From assembly GCF_040686855.1 (NCBI RefSeq), contig NZ_JBFBOG010000001.1:1302001-1366000 (forward strand): a stretch of DNA of 64,000 bases. Direction: 5' to 3'. The stretch comes from Leifsonia sp040686855. GTDB taxonomy: Bacteria; Actinomycetota; Actinomycetes; Actinomycetales; Microbacteriaceae. How positions within the stretch are numbered: the first letter of the stretch is position 1; every line of letters starts with the position of its first letter. The position numbers and the translations under genes are program-made. The notes beneath the pieces were generated by a model. The model saw nothing but the letters and a program-made list of their open reading frames with translations, did not search any database and was not told the origin of the DNA. Below are positions 42,039-50,170 of this stretch, in pieces.

Positions 42039-42893
42039 TCAGGGCCGGGTGTCGCGCAGGAACTCGTCGAGCGAGAGCGGCCGCCGGCCGGTGACCCGCT
42101 CGACGTCGCCGGAGACGCCCGCGAGCTCGCCGTTGGCGATGGCCGTGTAGGTCGAAACCCAGGCGTCGACCTGCCAGTCCGGGGCGTTCCACTTGGCGCG
42201 GGACGCGTACGCCTCCGGCAGCGTCTCGTCGTGGAACGACACCGCCCGGCCGGTGTGCACCGACAGCTTCTCGGCGACCTCGGCGAGCGTCAGCTCCTCG
42301 GGACCGGTGAGGTCGTAGGTGACGTCGAGGTGGTCGGCGGGATGCTGCAGGGCTTCCGCGGCGACCCGCGCGACGTCCGCCCGGGCGACCATAGCGGCCC
42401 GCCCGTCGTCCGCCGGCCCCCGGATCACGCCGTCGTCGCCGACGAGGAACTGCGCGAAGTCGATGTAGAGGTTGTCGCGCAGGAAGGTGTGGCGCATCCG
42501 CGACTCCCGGATGCGCTGCTCGGTCGCGTAGTGGTCGCGGGCCAGGGTGAACGTCGCGTCGGGCGCCGCGCCGAAGAACGACGTGTAGACGACGTGCTGC
42601 ACCCCCGCGTCCTCGGCCGCCTCGACGAAGGCCAGGTGCTCGCCCAGCCGCTCCTTGTTCTCGGCGGCGGACACCATGAACAGCATCTCGACGCCCTCGA
42701 GGGCGGCGAGCACCGCATCCCGGTCGCTGTAGGCCGCGCGGGCGACGGAACTGCCGGGGTAGCGCGGCGCCTTCTCCGGCGAGCGCGCGAGCATCCGGAA
42801 GGGCACTCCGGCGTCCGCCAGGATGTCCGCCGTCATCCTGCCGACGCCTCCGGTGACGCCGGTCACGGCCAGGGTGGGTACGGGATCGCTCAT
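42039..42893 (-). CDS. NmrA-like NAD(P)-binding oxidoreductase
   Basis: A 284-residue Rossmann protein. The dinucleotide motif is VTGVTGGVGRMTA, and the sequence SFFGAAPDATFTLARDHYAT matches the NmrA/quinone oxidoreductase type 2 (QorB-like) group. It probably reduces quinones or senses NADP; the substrate is not determined. It lies downstream of the alpha/beta-hydrolase gene on the same strand. Confidence 0.85.
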   Translation of the reverse strand: MSDPVPTLAVTGVTGGVGRMTADILADAGVPFRMLARSPEKAPRYPGSSVARAAYSDRDAVLAALEGVEMLFMVSAAENKERLGEHLAFVEAAEDAGVQHVVYTSFFGAAPDATFTLARDHYATEQRIRESRMRHTFLRDNLYIDFAQFLVGDDGVIRGPADDGRAAMVARADVARVAAEALQHPADHLDVTYDLTGPEELTLAEVAEKLSVHTGRAVSFHDETLPEAYASRAKWNAPDWQVDAWVSTYTAIANGELAGVSGDVERVTGRRPLSLDEFLRDTRP

Positions 42894-42944
42894 CTCAGCC
42901 CCAGCATAGGCAGAAGGGGTGCCCGGAGGGACCTGTGTATGACG

Positions 42945-44165
42945 TCAGCGGCCGAGGCGTTCGTCGAGCCAGTCGAACATCCGCTCCTCGGTGAGTGCGC
43001 GGGCGAGCGGCTGGACGTGGAAGTCGGCGCCCTCGGCCTCCGTGAAGCGCACCAGCGTCGAGACGGTCGGCGTGAGGGCGGCCAGGCGTTCCGACTGGCC
43101 GGGCCAGAACTGCTCGTGCTCGGGGTCCGTGATGAGCAGCGGGGTCGTGATCTGCGCGGCCACATCCTGGACGGTGTACTGCATCACGGTCCGCATCGTC
43201 TCGGCGTAGCCGGTCGTGCCGTACGGGCGGGCGCGGAAACGCCACGTGTAGGCGAGCTCGTGCGAGAACTTCGCGCCCATCTCCATGTCGCGGTCGAACT
43301 TCTCGTCCTCGCCGTCGGCGAGCAGCTTCTTCATGGTGCCGGGCAGGTGATCGGTCCAGGAGGTGGAGACGTCCACGACGCCCGGGTCGGCGATCGCGGC
43401 GGCGAAGCGGTGCTCGAAGGCGAGCGCGCGCGGCACCCAGTAGCCGGCCTGGCTGATGCCGTAGAGGGCGACACGGTCCGCGTCCACGCCGGGCTGCGCC
43501 CGCACGAAGTCGAGCACCGGCGTCAGCACGGCCTCCCAGTCGGGACGGAACGGCACACCGCGTTCGAAGAGCATCGACTGCTGGCCCGGGCCGTCGAAGA
43601 CAAGGGCGTCGTATCCGCGACGGAGCGCTCCCGAGACGGCCGACGCCCACAGACTGGTGAGGGGGCCGTCGCTGCCGTTCGCGACCACGAGCAGCGGGTG
43701 AGGGGCGCCGGACGCGGCGGCGCGTGGCGCACGGAAGAGGTAACCGGGCAACGTGGTGTCCTGATACGGGATGGCGACGCGCTCGATCTCGAGGTCGACC
43801 GCATCCACCCAGGCGTCCCACGCGGCGCGGTGCTTGCGGAACGTCGGCAGCAGTTCATCCTCGGACGGGAGCGAGGCGACCGCGTTGACCGCGGTGCCGT
43901 AGTACGACGCCGCCCGCAGGTAGGCGCTCGCGGCGCTCACCGCGTGGCCCGCGGCCGCCGACGCCCCGGCCTGCGCGGCGATGCGGTCGGCAAGACCGAG
44001 CCATGCCCGGAACCAGCCCTCGTGATCCTTCTCGCCGACTCCGTGGACGGCGGCGATCACCTCCCCGATGTCGGCGGCGCCGCTGAACGCCTGGCCGATC
44101 GTGGTGCGGATCTCGAAGTCGAAGTCGGGGTTGCCGGAGAACGTGAACTCGTGCGTGCGCGCCAT
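42945..44165 (-). CDS. Alpha/beta hydrolase, FrsA/dipeptidyl-peptidase-like
   Basis: A 406-residue protein. A helical N-terminal half (1-140) precedes the alpha/beta-hydrolase domain: LLVVANGSDGPLTSLWA, VFDGPGQQSMLFERG, the nucleophile in LYGISQAGYWVPRALA, and the catalytic His near the C-terminus in GADFHVQPLA. The size and layout match the esterase FrsA-like / 2,6-dihydropseudooxynicotine hydrolase-type group. A CAGGCT box is six bases before the ATG. Substrate unknown. Confidence 0.85.
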   Translation of the reverse strand: MARTHEFTFSGNPDFDFEIRTTIGQAFSGAADIGEVIAAVHGVGEKDHEGWFRAWLGLADRIAAQAGASAAAGHAVSAASAYLRAASYYGTAVNAVASLPSEDELLPTFRKHRAAWDAWVDAVDLEIERVAIPYQDTTLPGYLFRAPRAAASGAPHPLLVVANGSDGPLTSLWASAVSGALRRGYDALVFDGPGQQSMLFERGVPFRPDWEAVLTPVLDFVRAQPGVDADRVALYGISQAGYWVPRALAFEHRFAAAIADPGVVDVSTSWTDHLPGTMKKLLADGEDEKFDRDMEMGAKFSHELAYTWRFRARPYGTTGYAETMRTVMQYTVQDVAAQITTPLLITDPEHEQFWPGQSERLAALTPTVSTLVRFTEAEGADFHVQPLARALTEERMFDWLDERLGR

Positions 44166-44235
44166 GCGCTCAGCCTGCCGGTCCCCGCTGGGCCGCCGCC
44201 AGCCCTCGTGCGGGGTGGATGCGTCCGAGGGTTCG

Positions 44236-44640
44236 TCAGTCGATCAGGCCCAGGTCCACGAGCCGGCGCAGCACCTCGGTGCCGGCGGGCGGACAGCGGT
44301 CCGCGTCAGCGCTGGTAGTCCAATGCACCGCGCCGACCTCGGCGGACGGCACCGGTTCGTCATCCGTCCAGCCGCGGAACACCCGCATGTGCACCATCCG
44401 GCCGTCGGGCTCGCCGTGCGCCTGGGTCCGCACCTCGAACAGCTCCTCGAGGTCGTCGGCGCGGAACGGGAGGGAGACCTCCTCGAACGCCTCCCGCGCG
44501 GCGGCCTCCGCCGCCGTCTCGCCGGGGTCCACCTTGCCGCCGGGCATGTAGTAGACGTCGCGCCCTCTGGCCGTGACCATCAGCACCCGGCGATCACGGA
44601 CCACAGCGACGGCGGAGACGATGATCGGATCGGAGGTCAC
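44236..44640 (-). CDS. Nudix hydrolase
   Basis: A 134-residue Nudix protein. The Nudix box GKVDPGETAAEAAAREAFEE continues as VSL; the Gly of the REUXEEXGU consensus is Ser here, while all catalytic Glu residues are kept. It hydrolyses a nucleoside diphosphate linked to another group; MutT-like house-cleaning is possible. The GTG start is preceded by a TAGCGT box at six bases. Confidence 0.88.
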   Translation of the reverse strand: MTSDPIIVSAVAVVRDRRVLMVTARGRDVYYMPGGKVDPGETAAEAAAREAFEEVSLPFRADDLEELFEVRTQAHGEPDGRMVHMRVFRGWTDDEPVPSAEVGAVHWTTSADADRCPPAGTEVLRRLVDLGLID

Positions 44641-44646
44641 CTTCCC

Positions 44647-44652
44647 ACGCTA
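44647..44652 (-). promoter_or_regulatory. Putative -10 box, leaderless Nudix gene
   Basis: TAGCGT on the minus strand, six bases before the GTG at 44640. Confidence 0.45.
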
Positions 44653-44666
44653 GCGGCCTCCTCCGG

Positions 44667-45116
44667 TCACGGGGTCTCGGCGACCTGCTTGAGCTTGCGC
44701 AGCCCCTTCTCGAAGTCGCCGCCGATCAGCTTGTCCAGATTGACGAAGCGCGTGTAGAGCTTGCGGGGCGTCTCCATCCGCCAGATCACCCGGGTCGCGT
44801 CGCCCTCCGGCGTCAGCACGAACCGCAGTTCGTTCGACGAGCGGAACGGACGGGTGAACTCCAGGTGGATCCCGACGCCGTCCGGGTCCACCGCGGTGAC
44901 CCGCATGGTCCCGGAGCCGGCCTTGCGGTTGCCGGACCAGGCATAGGTGGAGCCGACCGCGCCCGGCTCGCCGGTGTACTCGCGCTGCAGATCGGGGTCC
45001 AGGTCCTCCCACGGCGACCACTGCGTCCACTCGGGGAGGCGCGCGATGTGCGGCAGCAGCTGCTCGGGGCTGGCGCTGATGCGCTCGGTGCGTTCGACGA
45101 CGACGGTTCCGGCCAT
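44667..45116 (-). CDS. SRPBCC (polyketide cyclase/START-like) protein
   Basis: A 149-residue helix-grip protein. The N-terminal VVERTERISASPEQLLPHIA and LPEWTQWSPWEDLDPDL are typical SRPBCC features, as is GSGTMRVTAVDPDGVGIHLE. The family binds hydrophobic ligands; a specific function is not evident. A TAGTGT box is seven bases before the ATG at 45116, and this gene is divergent from the exonuclease gene. Confidence 0.85.
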   Translation of the reverse strand: MAGTVVVERTERISASPEQLLPHIARLPEWTQWSPWEDLDPDLQREYTGEPGAVGSTYAWSGNRKAGSGTMRVTAVDPDGVGIHLEFTRPFRSSNELRFVLTPEGDATRVIWRMETPRKLYTRFVNLDKLIGGDFEKGLRKLKQVAETP

Positions 45117-45192
45117 GACGCGAACACTAGCGCCCGTGCGGTGTGCGCGGGGAGGTGTGCCGCACACCCGCCTCGCGTGGCAGGATCGACGC

Positions 45193-46116
45193 GTGACCGG
45201 CCGAACCATGCTGCTCGACAGCGCCTCCCTCTACTTCCGCGCGTTCTACGGCGTGCCCGATACGGTGAAGGCACCCGACGGCTCCCCGGTGAACGCGGTG
45301 CGCGGGTTCCTCGACATCATCGCCAAGCTGGTGACCGACTACCGCCCTGACTCCCTGGTCGCCTGCTGGGACGACGACTGGCGGCCGCGCTGGCGCGTCG
45401 ACCTCATCCCGAGCTACAAGGCGCACCGCGTGGCGACGCTGGTGCCCGGTGGTGTGGATGTGGAGGAGGTGCCCGACGCGCTGGTCGCCCAGGTGCCGGT
45501 GATCCGCGAGGTGCTGGATGCGCTCGGTATCCCGATCGTCGGCGCGCCGCTCGCGGAGGCCGACGATGTGATCGGGACCCTGGCGACCCGCGCGGACGGA
45601 CCCGTGGACGTGGTCACCGGAGACCGTGACCTCTTCCAGCTCGTCGACGACGATCGTGACGTCCGCATCGTGTATACCGCTCGCGGCATGAGCAACCTCG
45701 AAGTCGTGACGGACGCGGTCGTCCAGCAGAAGTACGGCGTGCGCGGCGACCAGTACGCCGACTTCGCGGCGATGCGCGGCGACAGCTCCGACGGCCTGCC
45801 CGGTGTCGCGGGGATCGGCGAGAAGACGGCTGCGGCACTGCTGGCCGAGTACGGCGACCTCGCCGGGATCGTTTCGGCGGCCGAGGATTCCGCGAGCGGC
45901 ATGAAGCCGGCGGCCCGGGCGCGCTTCGCCGCCGCACGGGACTACCTCGCGGTCGCACCGAAGGTCGTCGAGGTCGTCCGCGACCTCCCCCTGCCCGAGG
46001 TGGATGCGCGGCTCACGCCACCGACCGACGAGCAGCGCGAGACGCTGAGCGCGCTGTCGGAGCGATACGGACTCGGCGGCTCCCTCGACCGCCTGCTGAC
46101 CGCGGTGAACGGCTGA
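45193..46116 (+). CDS. 5'-3' exonuclease (FEN-like)
   Basis: A 307-residue stand-alone homologue of the DNA polymerase I 5'-nuclease domain. MLLDSASLYFRAFYGVP carries the first Asp, YKAHR the helical arch residues, PLAEADDVIGTLA and VVTGDRDLFQLVDD the acidic metal ligands, and DSSDGLPGVAGIGEKTAAAL the helix-three-turn-helix. It processes RNA or flap structures in replication and repair. The GTG start at 45193 is six bases after a CAGGAT box; an ATG five codons later is an alternative. Confidence 0.93.
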   Translation: MTGRTMLLDSASLYFRAFYGVPDTVKAPDGSPVNAVRGFLDIIAKLVTDYRPDSLVACWDDDWRPRWRVDLIPSYKAHRVATLVPGGVDVEEVPDALVAQVPVIREVLDALGIPIVGAPLAEADDVIGTLATRADGPVDVVTGDRDLFQLVDDDRDVRIVYTARGMSNLEVVTDAVVQQKYGVRGDQYADFAAMRGDSSDGLPGVAGIGEKTAAALLAEYGDLAGIVSAAEDSASGMKPAARARFAAARDYLAVAPKVVEVVRDLPLPEVDARLTPPTDEQRETLSALSERYGLGGSLDRLLTAVNG

Positions 46117-46122
46117 GGCCGC

Positions 46123-47328
46123 TCAGTCCTCCGGGGGCTCCCACCGCCACAGTTCACGCTGCGCGAGCAGGGCGAGTTCGCGCAGCACATCGAGGTCCGC
46201 CTCCCCCTCCGTCCGATCGCGCGGCGCGCGACCGAAGACGCAGAGAGCGCCGATCCGCGTCCCGTCCGGCGCCTCCACCGGGTACCCGGCGTAGTAATGC
46301 AGCCCGGCGGGGCCGGTGACGAGCGCGTTCGCGGCGAACCGGTCGTCCTCCTCCGCGTTCGGCACGACCATCCCGTCGTCGGTCTGGATGGTGTGGATGC
46401 ACGCCGACTGCTCGATCGGGATGCTGTGCAGCACCGCACCCGTCGAGGAGAGCGGCCATTCGCTCCGGTCGTCCAGGACGGTGAACATCGCGATCTCCGT
46501 CCCGAGCGTGCGCTTCGCCGTGCTGACGATGCCGTCGAGTCGCGCGTCTCCGCCACGGCGGCTGAGCTTGAGGCGTTCGATCGCCTCGACGCGGTCGGCG
46601 CCGTCCGCCGCCCGGACGGCCCGCTGCGCGTCCCTCTCCTGCAGCGCGGGCGCGAGAGCGTCCACGATCTGCCGCGCCCAGAACAGGTAGTCCGCCGGCG
46701 TCCGCCGCCGTCGCGGCTCGGCATGATCCGGTGCCCGGAGGCCGACGTAGAGCGCGCCGGTCTCGTGGCAGACGTCACGCGCCACGGTGTTGAGCCGTCG
46801 GGCATGCTGGTCGCCGATCCGGCCGCCCGCGTTGTCGTAGGGCTGGATGGAGAGGATGGGCTGCGCGCCCAGCCACACCACCGTCCGGGGCCCGCACGAG
46901 CGGGCGTGCTCCAGGAGCTTCCGGAGTTCCACCGCCCATGCCGGCAACTCGGCCATCCGCAGGGCGTCCGCCACGGCACCGCTCAGCACCACGGCGTCGT
47001 AGCGCTCGAAGCCGGCCCGGTCGAGCAGCCGGCCCAGGCGCGCGACTCCCGCCGAGGGGTGGGGCACCACATCGACCACGGCGCCGCGACCGGTGGCGGC
47101 GGCGAGCGCCCGTGCCACCGCGCCGGGCAGGGCGAGGTCGTGGCTTCCGACGCCCCAGCCCATCACGGGACCCGAGCCGACGAGGAGAACGCGGATGGTC
47201 CTGCGTCCGGCGGCGTAGGCCTGCCGACCGTCCACCGGCCGCACCAGCCGCGAGCGCACGGCCGCCACGTGGGCGCGCCAGAGCCGCATCGCCACCCTGT
47301 GCGACAGCGGCACACGATCGTCGACCAC
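46123..47328 (-). CDS. SGNH-hydrolase-like/GAF fusion protein
   Basis: A 401-residue two-domain protein. The N-terminal half (about 40-235) resembles an SGNH-type esterase: IRVLLVGSGPVMGWGVGSHD at the block I position (Ser-Gly in place of GDS), AVVLSGAVADAL in place of GxND, and a late Asp/His region (APDHAEPRR). The C-terminal part (about 250-395) is a GAF domain (FTVLDDRSEWPLSSTGAVLH to IGALCVFGRAP). The combination suggests a sensor or regulator with a modified hydrolase fold. A TACGGT box is six bases before the GTG start. Confidence 0.75.
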   Translation of the reverse strand: MVDDRVPLSHRVAMRLWRAHVAAVRSRLVRPVDGRQAYAAGRRTIRVLLVGSGPVMGWGVGSHDLALPGAVARALAAATGRGAVVDVVPHPSAGVARLGRLLDRAGFERYDAVVLSGAVADALRMAELPAWAVELRKLLEHARSCGPRTVVWLGAQPILSIQPYDNAGGRIGDQHARRLNTVARDVCHETGALYVGLRAPDHAEPRRRRTPADYLFWARQIVDALAPALQERDAQRAVRAADGADRVEAIERLKLSRRGGDARLDGIVSTAKRTLGTEIAMFTVLDDRSEWPLSSTGAVLHSIPIEQSACIHTIQTDDGMVVPNAEEDDRFAANALVTGPAGLHYYAGYPVEAPDGTRIGALCVFGRAPRDRTEGEADLDVLRELALLAQRELWRWEPPED

Positions 47329-47334
47329 CTACCG

Positions 47335-47340
47335 ACCGTA
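47335..47340 (-). promoter_or_regulatory. Putative -10 box, leaderless SGNH-GAF gene
   Basis: TACGGT on the minus strand, six bases before the GTG at 47328. Confidence 0.45.
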
Positions 47341-47413
47341 ACCGGTCGCGGCCCGGGCGGCTGACCGGGCGACGGCGTGGTGTTCGCTGAACCGACGCCC
47401 GGTCGGGGAGCGG

Positions 47414-48352
47414 TTACGGGAGGGTGTGCCCCGCGGCCGTGAAGAGGCGGTACCACTCGGGGCGGGTGAGCGGGATCTCCGACCCGGCCGCCGCGTCGCG
47501 CACGCGCTGCTCGTTGGTGGTGCCGAGGATCACCTGCATCCCGGCGGGGTGACGGGTGATCCAGGCCACGGCGATGGCAGTGGGCGTCACGTCGTACTTC
47601 TCGGCCAGCTCGTCGATCGCGTCGTTCAGCTCCGCGAAGTTCTCGCGGTCGCCGAGGAAGACGCCGTCGAAGAAGCCCTTCTGGAACGGCGACCAGGCCT
47701 GCAGCACGATGTCGTGCAGGCGGGCGTAGTCGAGGATGCCGTTGTCACGGTCGATCGACTGGTCGAGCGCGGCCATGTTGGCGGCGACTCCCTGGGCGAT
47801 GATCGGCGCGTGCGTGATGCTCAGCTGCACCTGGTTCGCCACGAGCGGCTGCGAGAGCGAGCGCTGCAGCAGCTCGATCTGGCCCGGCGTCTGATTCGAG
47901 ACGCCGAACGCGCGCACCTTCCCCGCGCTCTGAAGCTCATCGAAGGCGAGGGCGACCTCGTCCGGCTCGACCAGCGTGTCCGGACGGTGGAGCAGGAGGA
48001 TGTCGAGGTAGTCGGTCTTCAGCGCCTCCAGCGACTCGTCCACCGAGCGCAGGATGTGCTCGCGCGAGAAGTCGAAGTACCCGTCGCGGATGCCGACCTT
48101 CGACTGGATGACGACCTGGTCGCGTTCCGAGGCGGGGATGGCGCCGGCGTCGCCGAAGCGGCGCTCGCAGCCGTGGCGCTCGCCTCCGTAGATGTCGGCG
48201 TGGTCGAACATCGTGATCCCGGAGTCGCGTGCGGTGCGGACCAGGGTGCGGATCTGCTCGTCGTCGAGCGACGAGATCCGCATGAGGCCGAGGACGATGT
48301 TCGAGGCCTCGATGTCGGTGCGGGGGAAGGTGAACGTTCTCATGCCTTCCAT
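47414..48352 (-). CDS. Aldo/keto reductase
   Basis: A 312-residue TIM-barrel reductase. The catalytic Asp is in GITMFDHADIYGG, with the Tyr in the same segment; the Lys is in VVIQSKVGIR and the His in DILLLHRPDTL. It resembles the YdhF-type NADPH-dependent oxidoreductases. It reduces an aldehyde or ketone. The ATG at 48352 has GGGGAG five bases upstream. Divergent from the 90-residue gene. Confidence 0.93.
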   Translation of the reverse strand: MEGMRTFTFPRTDIEASNIVLGLMRISSLDDEQIRTLVRTARDSGITMFDHADIYGGERHGCERRFGDAGAIPASERDQVVIQSKVGIRDGYFDFSREHILRSVDESLEALKTDYLDILLLHRPDTLVEPDEVALAFDELQSAGKVRAFGVSNQTPGQIELLQRSLSQPLVANQVQLSITHAPIIAQGVAANMAALDQSIDRDNGILDYARLHDIVLQAWSPFQKGFFDGVFLGDRENFAELNDAIDELAEKYDVTPTAIAVAWITRHPAGMQVILGTTNEQRVRDAAAGSEIPLTRPEWYRLFTAAGHTLP

Positions 48353-48426
48353 CTAACTCCCCGTCAACCCCCTGACGGCGCGGTTTTCCGCGCCTACATT
48401 GCGTGATGGCAGTAAAGGAGCCACCG

Positions 48427-48699
48427 ATGACCATGACCCCCGAGTTCCACGTCGCTGTCGAAGACTTCGCGGAGGAGACGGGGCTCCGCCGCATCCCGCC
48501 GAAGACGTGCGGGTTCATCGTGAACGCTCTGGGCCGCGACTTCCGCGTGACCGACGAGATGGCGCGCATCTTCCTCAACCAGGTCGAGCGCGTGGCCGCG
48601 ACGGACTCGTCCGCCCTCGTGGTGCTTCGCCACGACGCCGGCCTCGAACTGCTGCTGGTCACCGACGACAACTCCTTCTCCATCCGCACCCTCTCGTAG
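48427..48699 (+). CDS. Small conserved-looking protein, unknown
   Basis: A 90-residue protein (MTMTPEFHVAVEDFAEETGL ... DDNSFSIRTLS). The ATG at 48427 is chosen because AAAGGAG precedes it by seven bases; a longer reading from 48403 would cover this site. A mixed alpha/beta pattern is predicted. I do not recognise the family. Its TAG stop forms part of the putative promoter of the next gene. Confidence 0.65.
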   Translation: MTMTPEFHVAVEDFAEETGLRRIPPKTCGFIVNALGRDFRVTDEMARIFLNQVERVAATDSSALVVLRHDAGLELLLVTDDNSFSIRTLS

Positions 48700-48702
48700 G
48701 CT
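48697..48702 (+). promoter_or_regulatory. Putative -10 box overlapping the upstream stop codon
   Basis: TAGGCT lies six bases before the GTG at 48709; its first three bases are the TAG stop of the preceding gene. Confidence 0.45.
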
Positions 48703-48708
48703 CGTCCC

Positions 48709-49248
48709 GTGCAGGACGGGACGGACGAGGACGCGGATGCCATCGGGCGCATCCAGACGGCGATCCAGGACGCTGTGGCGGCGCTGTCAGCGGCAGGCGC
48801 CCGTCAGGAGGCGCTTGCGGAGTACGTCCCGACACGGCGCACCCTGGGCATCCGGCGCGAACCGGCACTGCGCCGGGTCGGAAGCGTGTGGCGGCTCGGC
48901 GTCTTCCTGCTCGACGACGCCGGAACGCTCTCCGCGACCGGCACGCTGGTGCGGGCCAACCCGCCCGGCCGCCCGCAATACCAGTCGCTGTCCGCGGAGC
49001 ACCGGAGGGCCCTGCGCGCTGCCGCTGCGCGCGGGCACTTCCGCGACGGCGAGACCGTGAACTTCGACGCACGCCCGATCGCTCTCGACGCGGAGGCGCT
49101 GCGCACGTCCAGCGGCCCGCTGTTCCTCCGCGGCGGGCAGGCGCTGGTCCGTTGGAGCGCGGCGGCCGACGACGCGCACGCGCTCGCCTTCGACGGCTAC
49201 CTCTCCGAGCGGGTGGACCTGCTGGCCCACCCGCCCGAGGGAGCGTAA
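48709..49248 (+). CDS. Protein of unknown function
   Basis: A 179-residue soluble protein. An N-terminal helical segment (IQTAIQDAVAALSAAGARQE) is followed by a basic stretch and a beta-rich middle (VWRLGVFLLDDAGTLSATGT) and late GGQALVRWSAAADDAHALAF. I do not recognise the family. GTG start after a TAGGCT box. It is likely an actinobacterial conserved hypothetical. Confidence 0.7.
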   Translation: MQDGTDEDADAIGRIQTAIQDAVAALSAAGARQEALAEYVPTRRTLGIRREPALRRVGSVWRLGVFLLDDAGTLSATGTLVRANPPGRPQYQSLSAEHRRALRAAAARGHFRDGETVNFDARPIALDAEALRTSSGPLFLRGGQALVRWSAAADDAHALAFDGYLSERVDLLAHPPEGA

Positions 49249-49258
49249 CGGGGACGGA

Positions 49259-49558
49259 TCAGACGGCGGGCGAGGTGGACGCGCTGCCCTCGTCGCTGCT
49301 GCTGCCCTTGCCGGTGACCTGGTCGATCTTGGACGACGCCTTGTCGGCCACCTTGCTGACGGTCTCGCTGACCTTGCCCCCGACGTCCGATGCGGCGCGA
49401 CCGGCGAAGTCCTTGACGTCACCCTTCACGCTCTGGATGGTGTCCGACTCCGTGAACCCGCGCCACTTGCTGCGCAGGTCCTCGTACGCACCCCGCCCGG
49501 CGCGCGACCCGATGATGAAGCCGACGGCGACTCCTGCGGCAAAAGTGATGATCTTCAT
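49259..49558 (-). CDS. YtxH-like membrane-anchored protein
   Basis: A 99-residue protein. MKIITFAAGVAVGFIIGSRA is a membrane anchor with the Gly pattern of YtxH-like proteins, followed by amphipathic helical stretches (KGDVKDFAGRAASDVGGKVS) and a Ser-rich tail. Such proteins are linked to general stress. The ATG at 49558 is chosen because the upstream extension lacks coding character. Confidence 0.8.
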   Translation of the reverse strand: MKIITFAAGVAVGFIIGSRAGRGAYEDLRSKWRGFTESDTIQSVKGDVKDFAGRAASDVGGKVSETVSKVADKASSKIDQVTGKGSSSDEGSASTSPAV

Positions 49559-49627
49559 GGCGTGCACCGTACGCGCGGAGGCCGGGGCGCGACAGTGCTC
49601 GGTGGGCGCGTGGAGCACAATGTCAGC

Positions 49628-50161
49628 GTGAGCGGGCGAGGAGAGCACGGCACCGCCATCCTGGTGGAGGGCGCGAGCGATCGTGCAGCGGTGCTGACGG
49701 CCGCCGTCCTCCTCGGGATCGACCTGGCCGCCTCGGACGTGGCGGTCGTGCCCATGGGCGGTGCCATGAGCATCCGCCGGTTCGTTGCCGAGCTGGGTCC
49801 TTCAGGCGACGGCCTGACCCTGCGCGGCCTGTGCGACGCGCGGGAGGCCGGGTACTACCAGCGGGCCGGCCTGCCGGACGCCGCCATCTTCGTCTGCCGG
49901 CCGGACCTCGAAGCGGAGCTGCTGCGCGCGCTGGGACCCGAGCGCACGTTCGTCGTGCTGGAGCGTGAGGGCGATCTGCGCCTGTTCCGGATGTTCACGC
50001 AGCAGCCCGCGCAGCGCCCCCGCACGCTCGACCAGCAGCTGCACCGCTTCCTCGGGACGACGTCCGGCCGCAAGGAGCACTACGGCGCGGTGCTCACGGC
50101 CGCCCTCGCCCCCGCCGAACTCCCCGCCCCGCTCCGCGGCATCCTGCACCCGCTCCCCTAG
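49628..50161 (+). CDS. Stand-alone TOPRIM (OLD-nuclease-like) protein
   Basis: A 177-residue protein. ILVEGASDRAAVLTAAVLLG fits the first TOPRIM motif (EG), VVPMGGAMSIRRF the second strand, and FVCRPDLEAELLRALG matches a segment seen after the TOPRIM domain of OLD-family nucleases. The ATPase domain of OLD nucleases is absent, so it is a TOPRIM-only variant. The GTG at 49628 lies six bases after CACAAT. Activity is not proven. Confidence 0.75.
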   Translation: MSGRGEHGTAILVEGASDRAAVLTAAVLLGIDLAASDVAVVPMGGAMSIRRFVAELGPSGDGLTLRGLCDAREAGYYQRAGLPDAAIFVCRPDLEAELLRALGPERTFVVLEREGDLRLFRMFTQQPAQRPRTLDQQLHRFLGTTSGRKEHYGAVLTAALAPAELPAPLRGILHPLP

Positions 50162-50164
50162 GGT
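50159..50164 (+). promoter_or_regulatory. Putative -10 box overlapping the upstream stop codon
   Basis: TAGGGT lies six bases before the ATG at 50171; its TAG is the stop of the TOPRIM gene. Confidence 0.45.
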
Positions 50165-50170
50165 GAGGGG

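Noticed and set aside
47336..47419. Inverted repeat CCGTAACCG / CGGTTACGG as an operator
   Set aside because: Arms are 67 bases apart and one lies over the stop of the aldo/keto reductase gene; likely chance.
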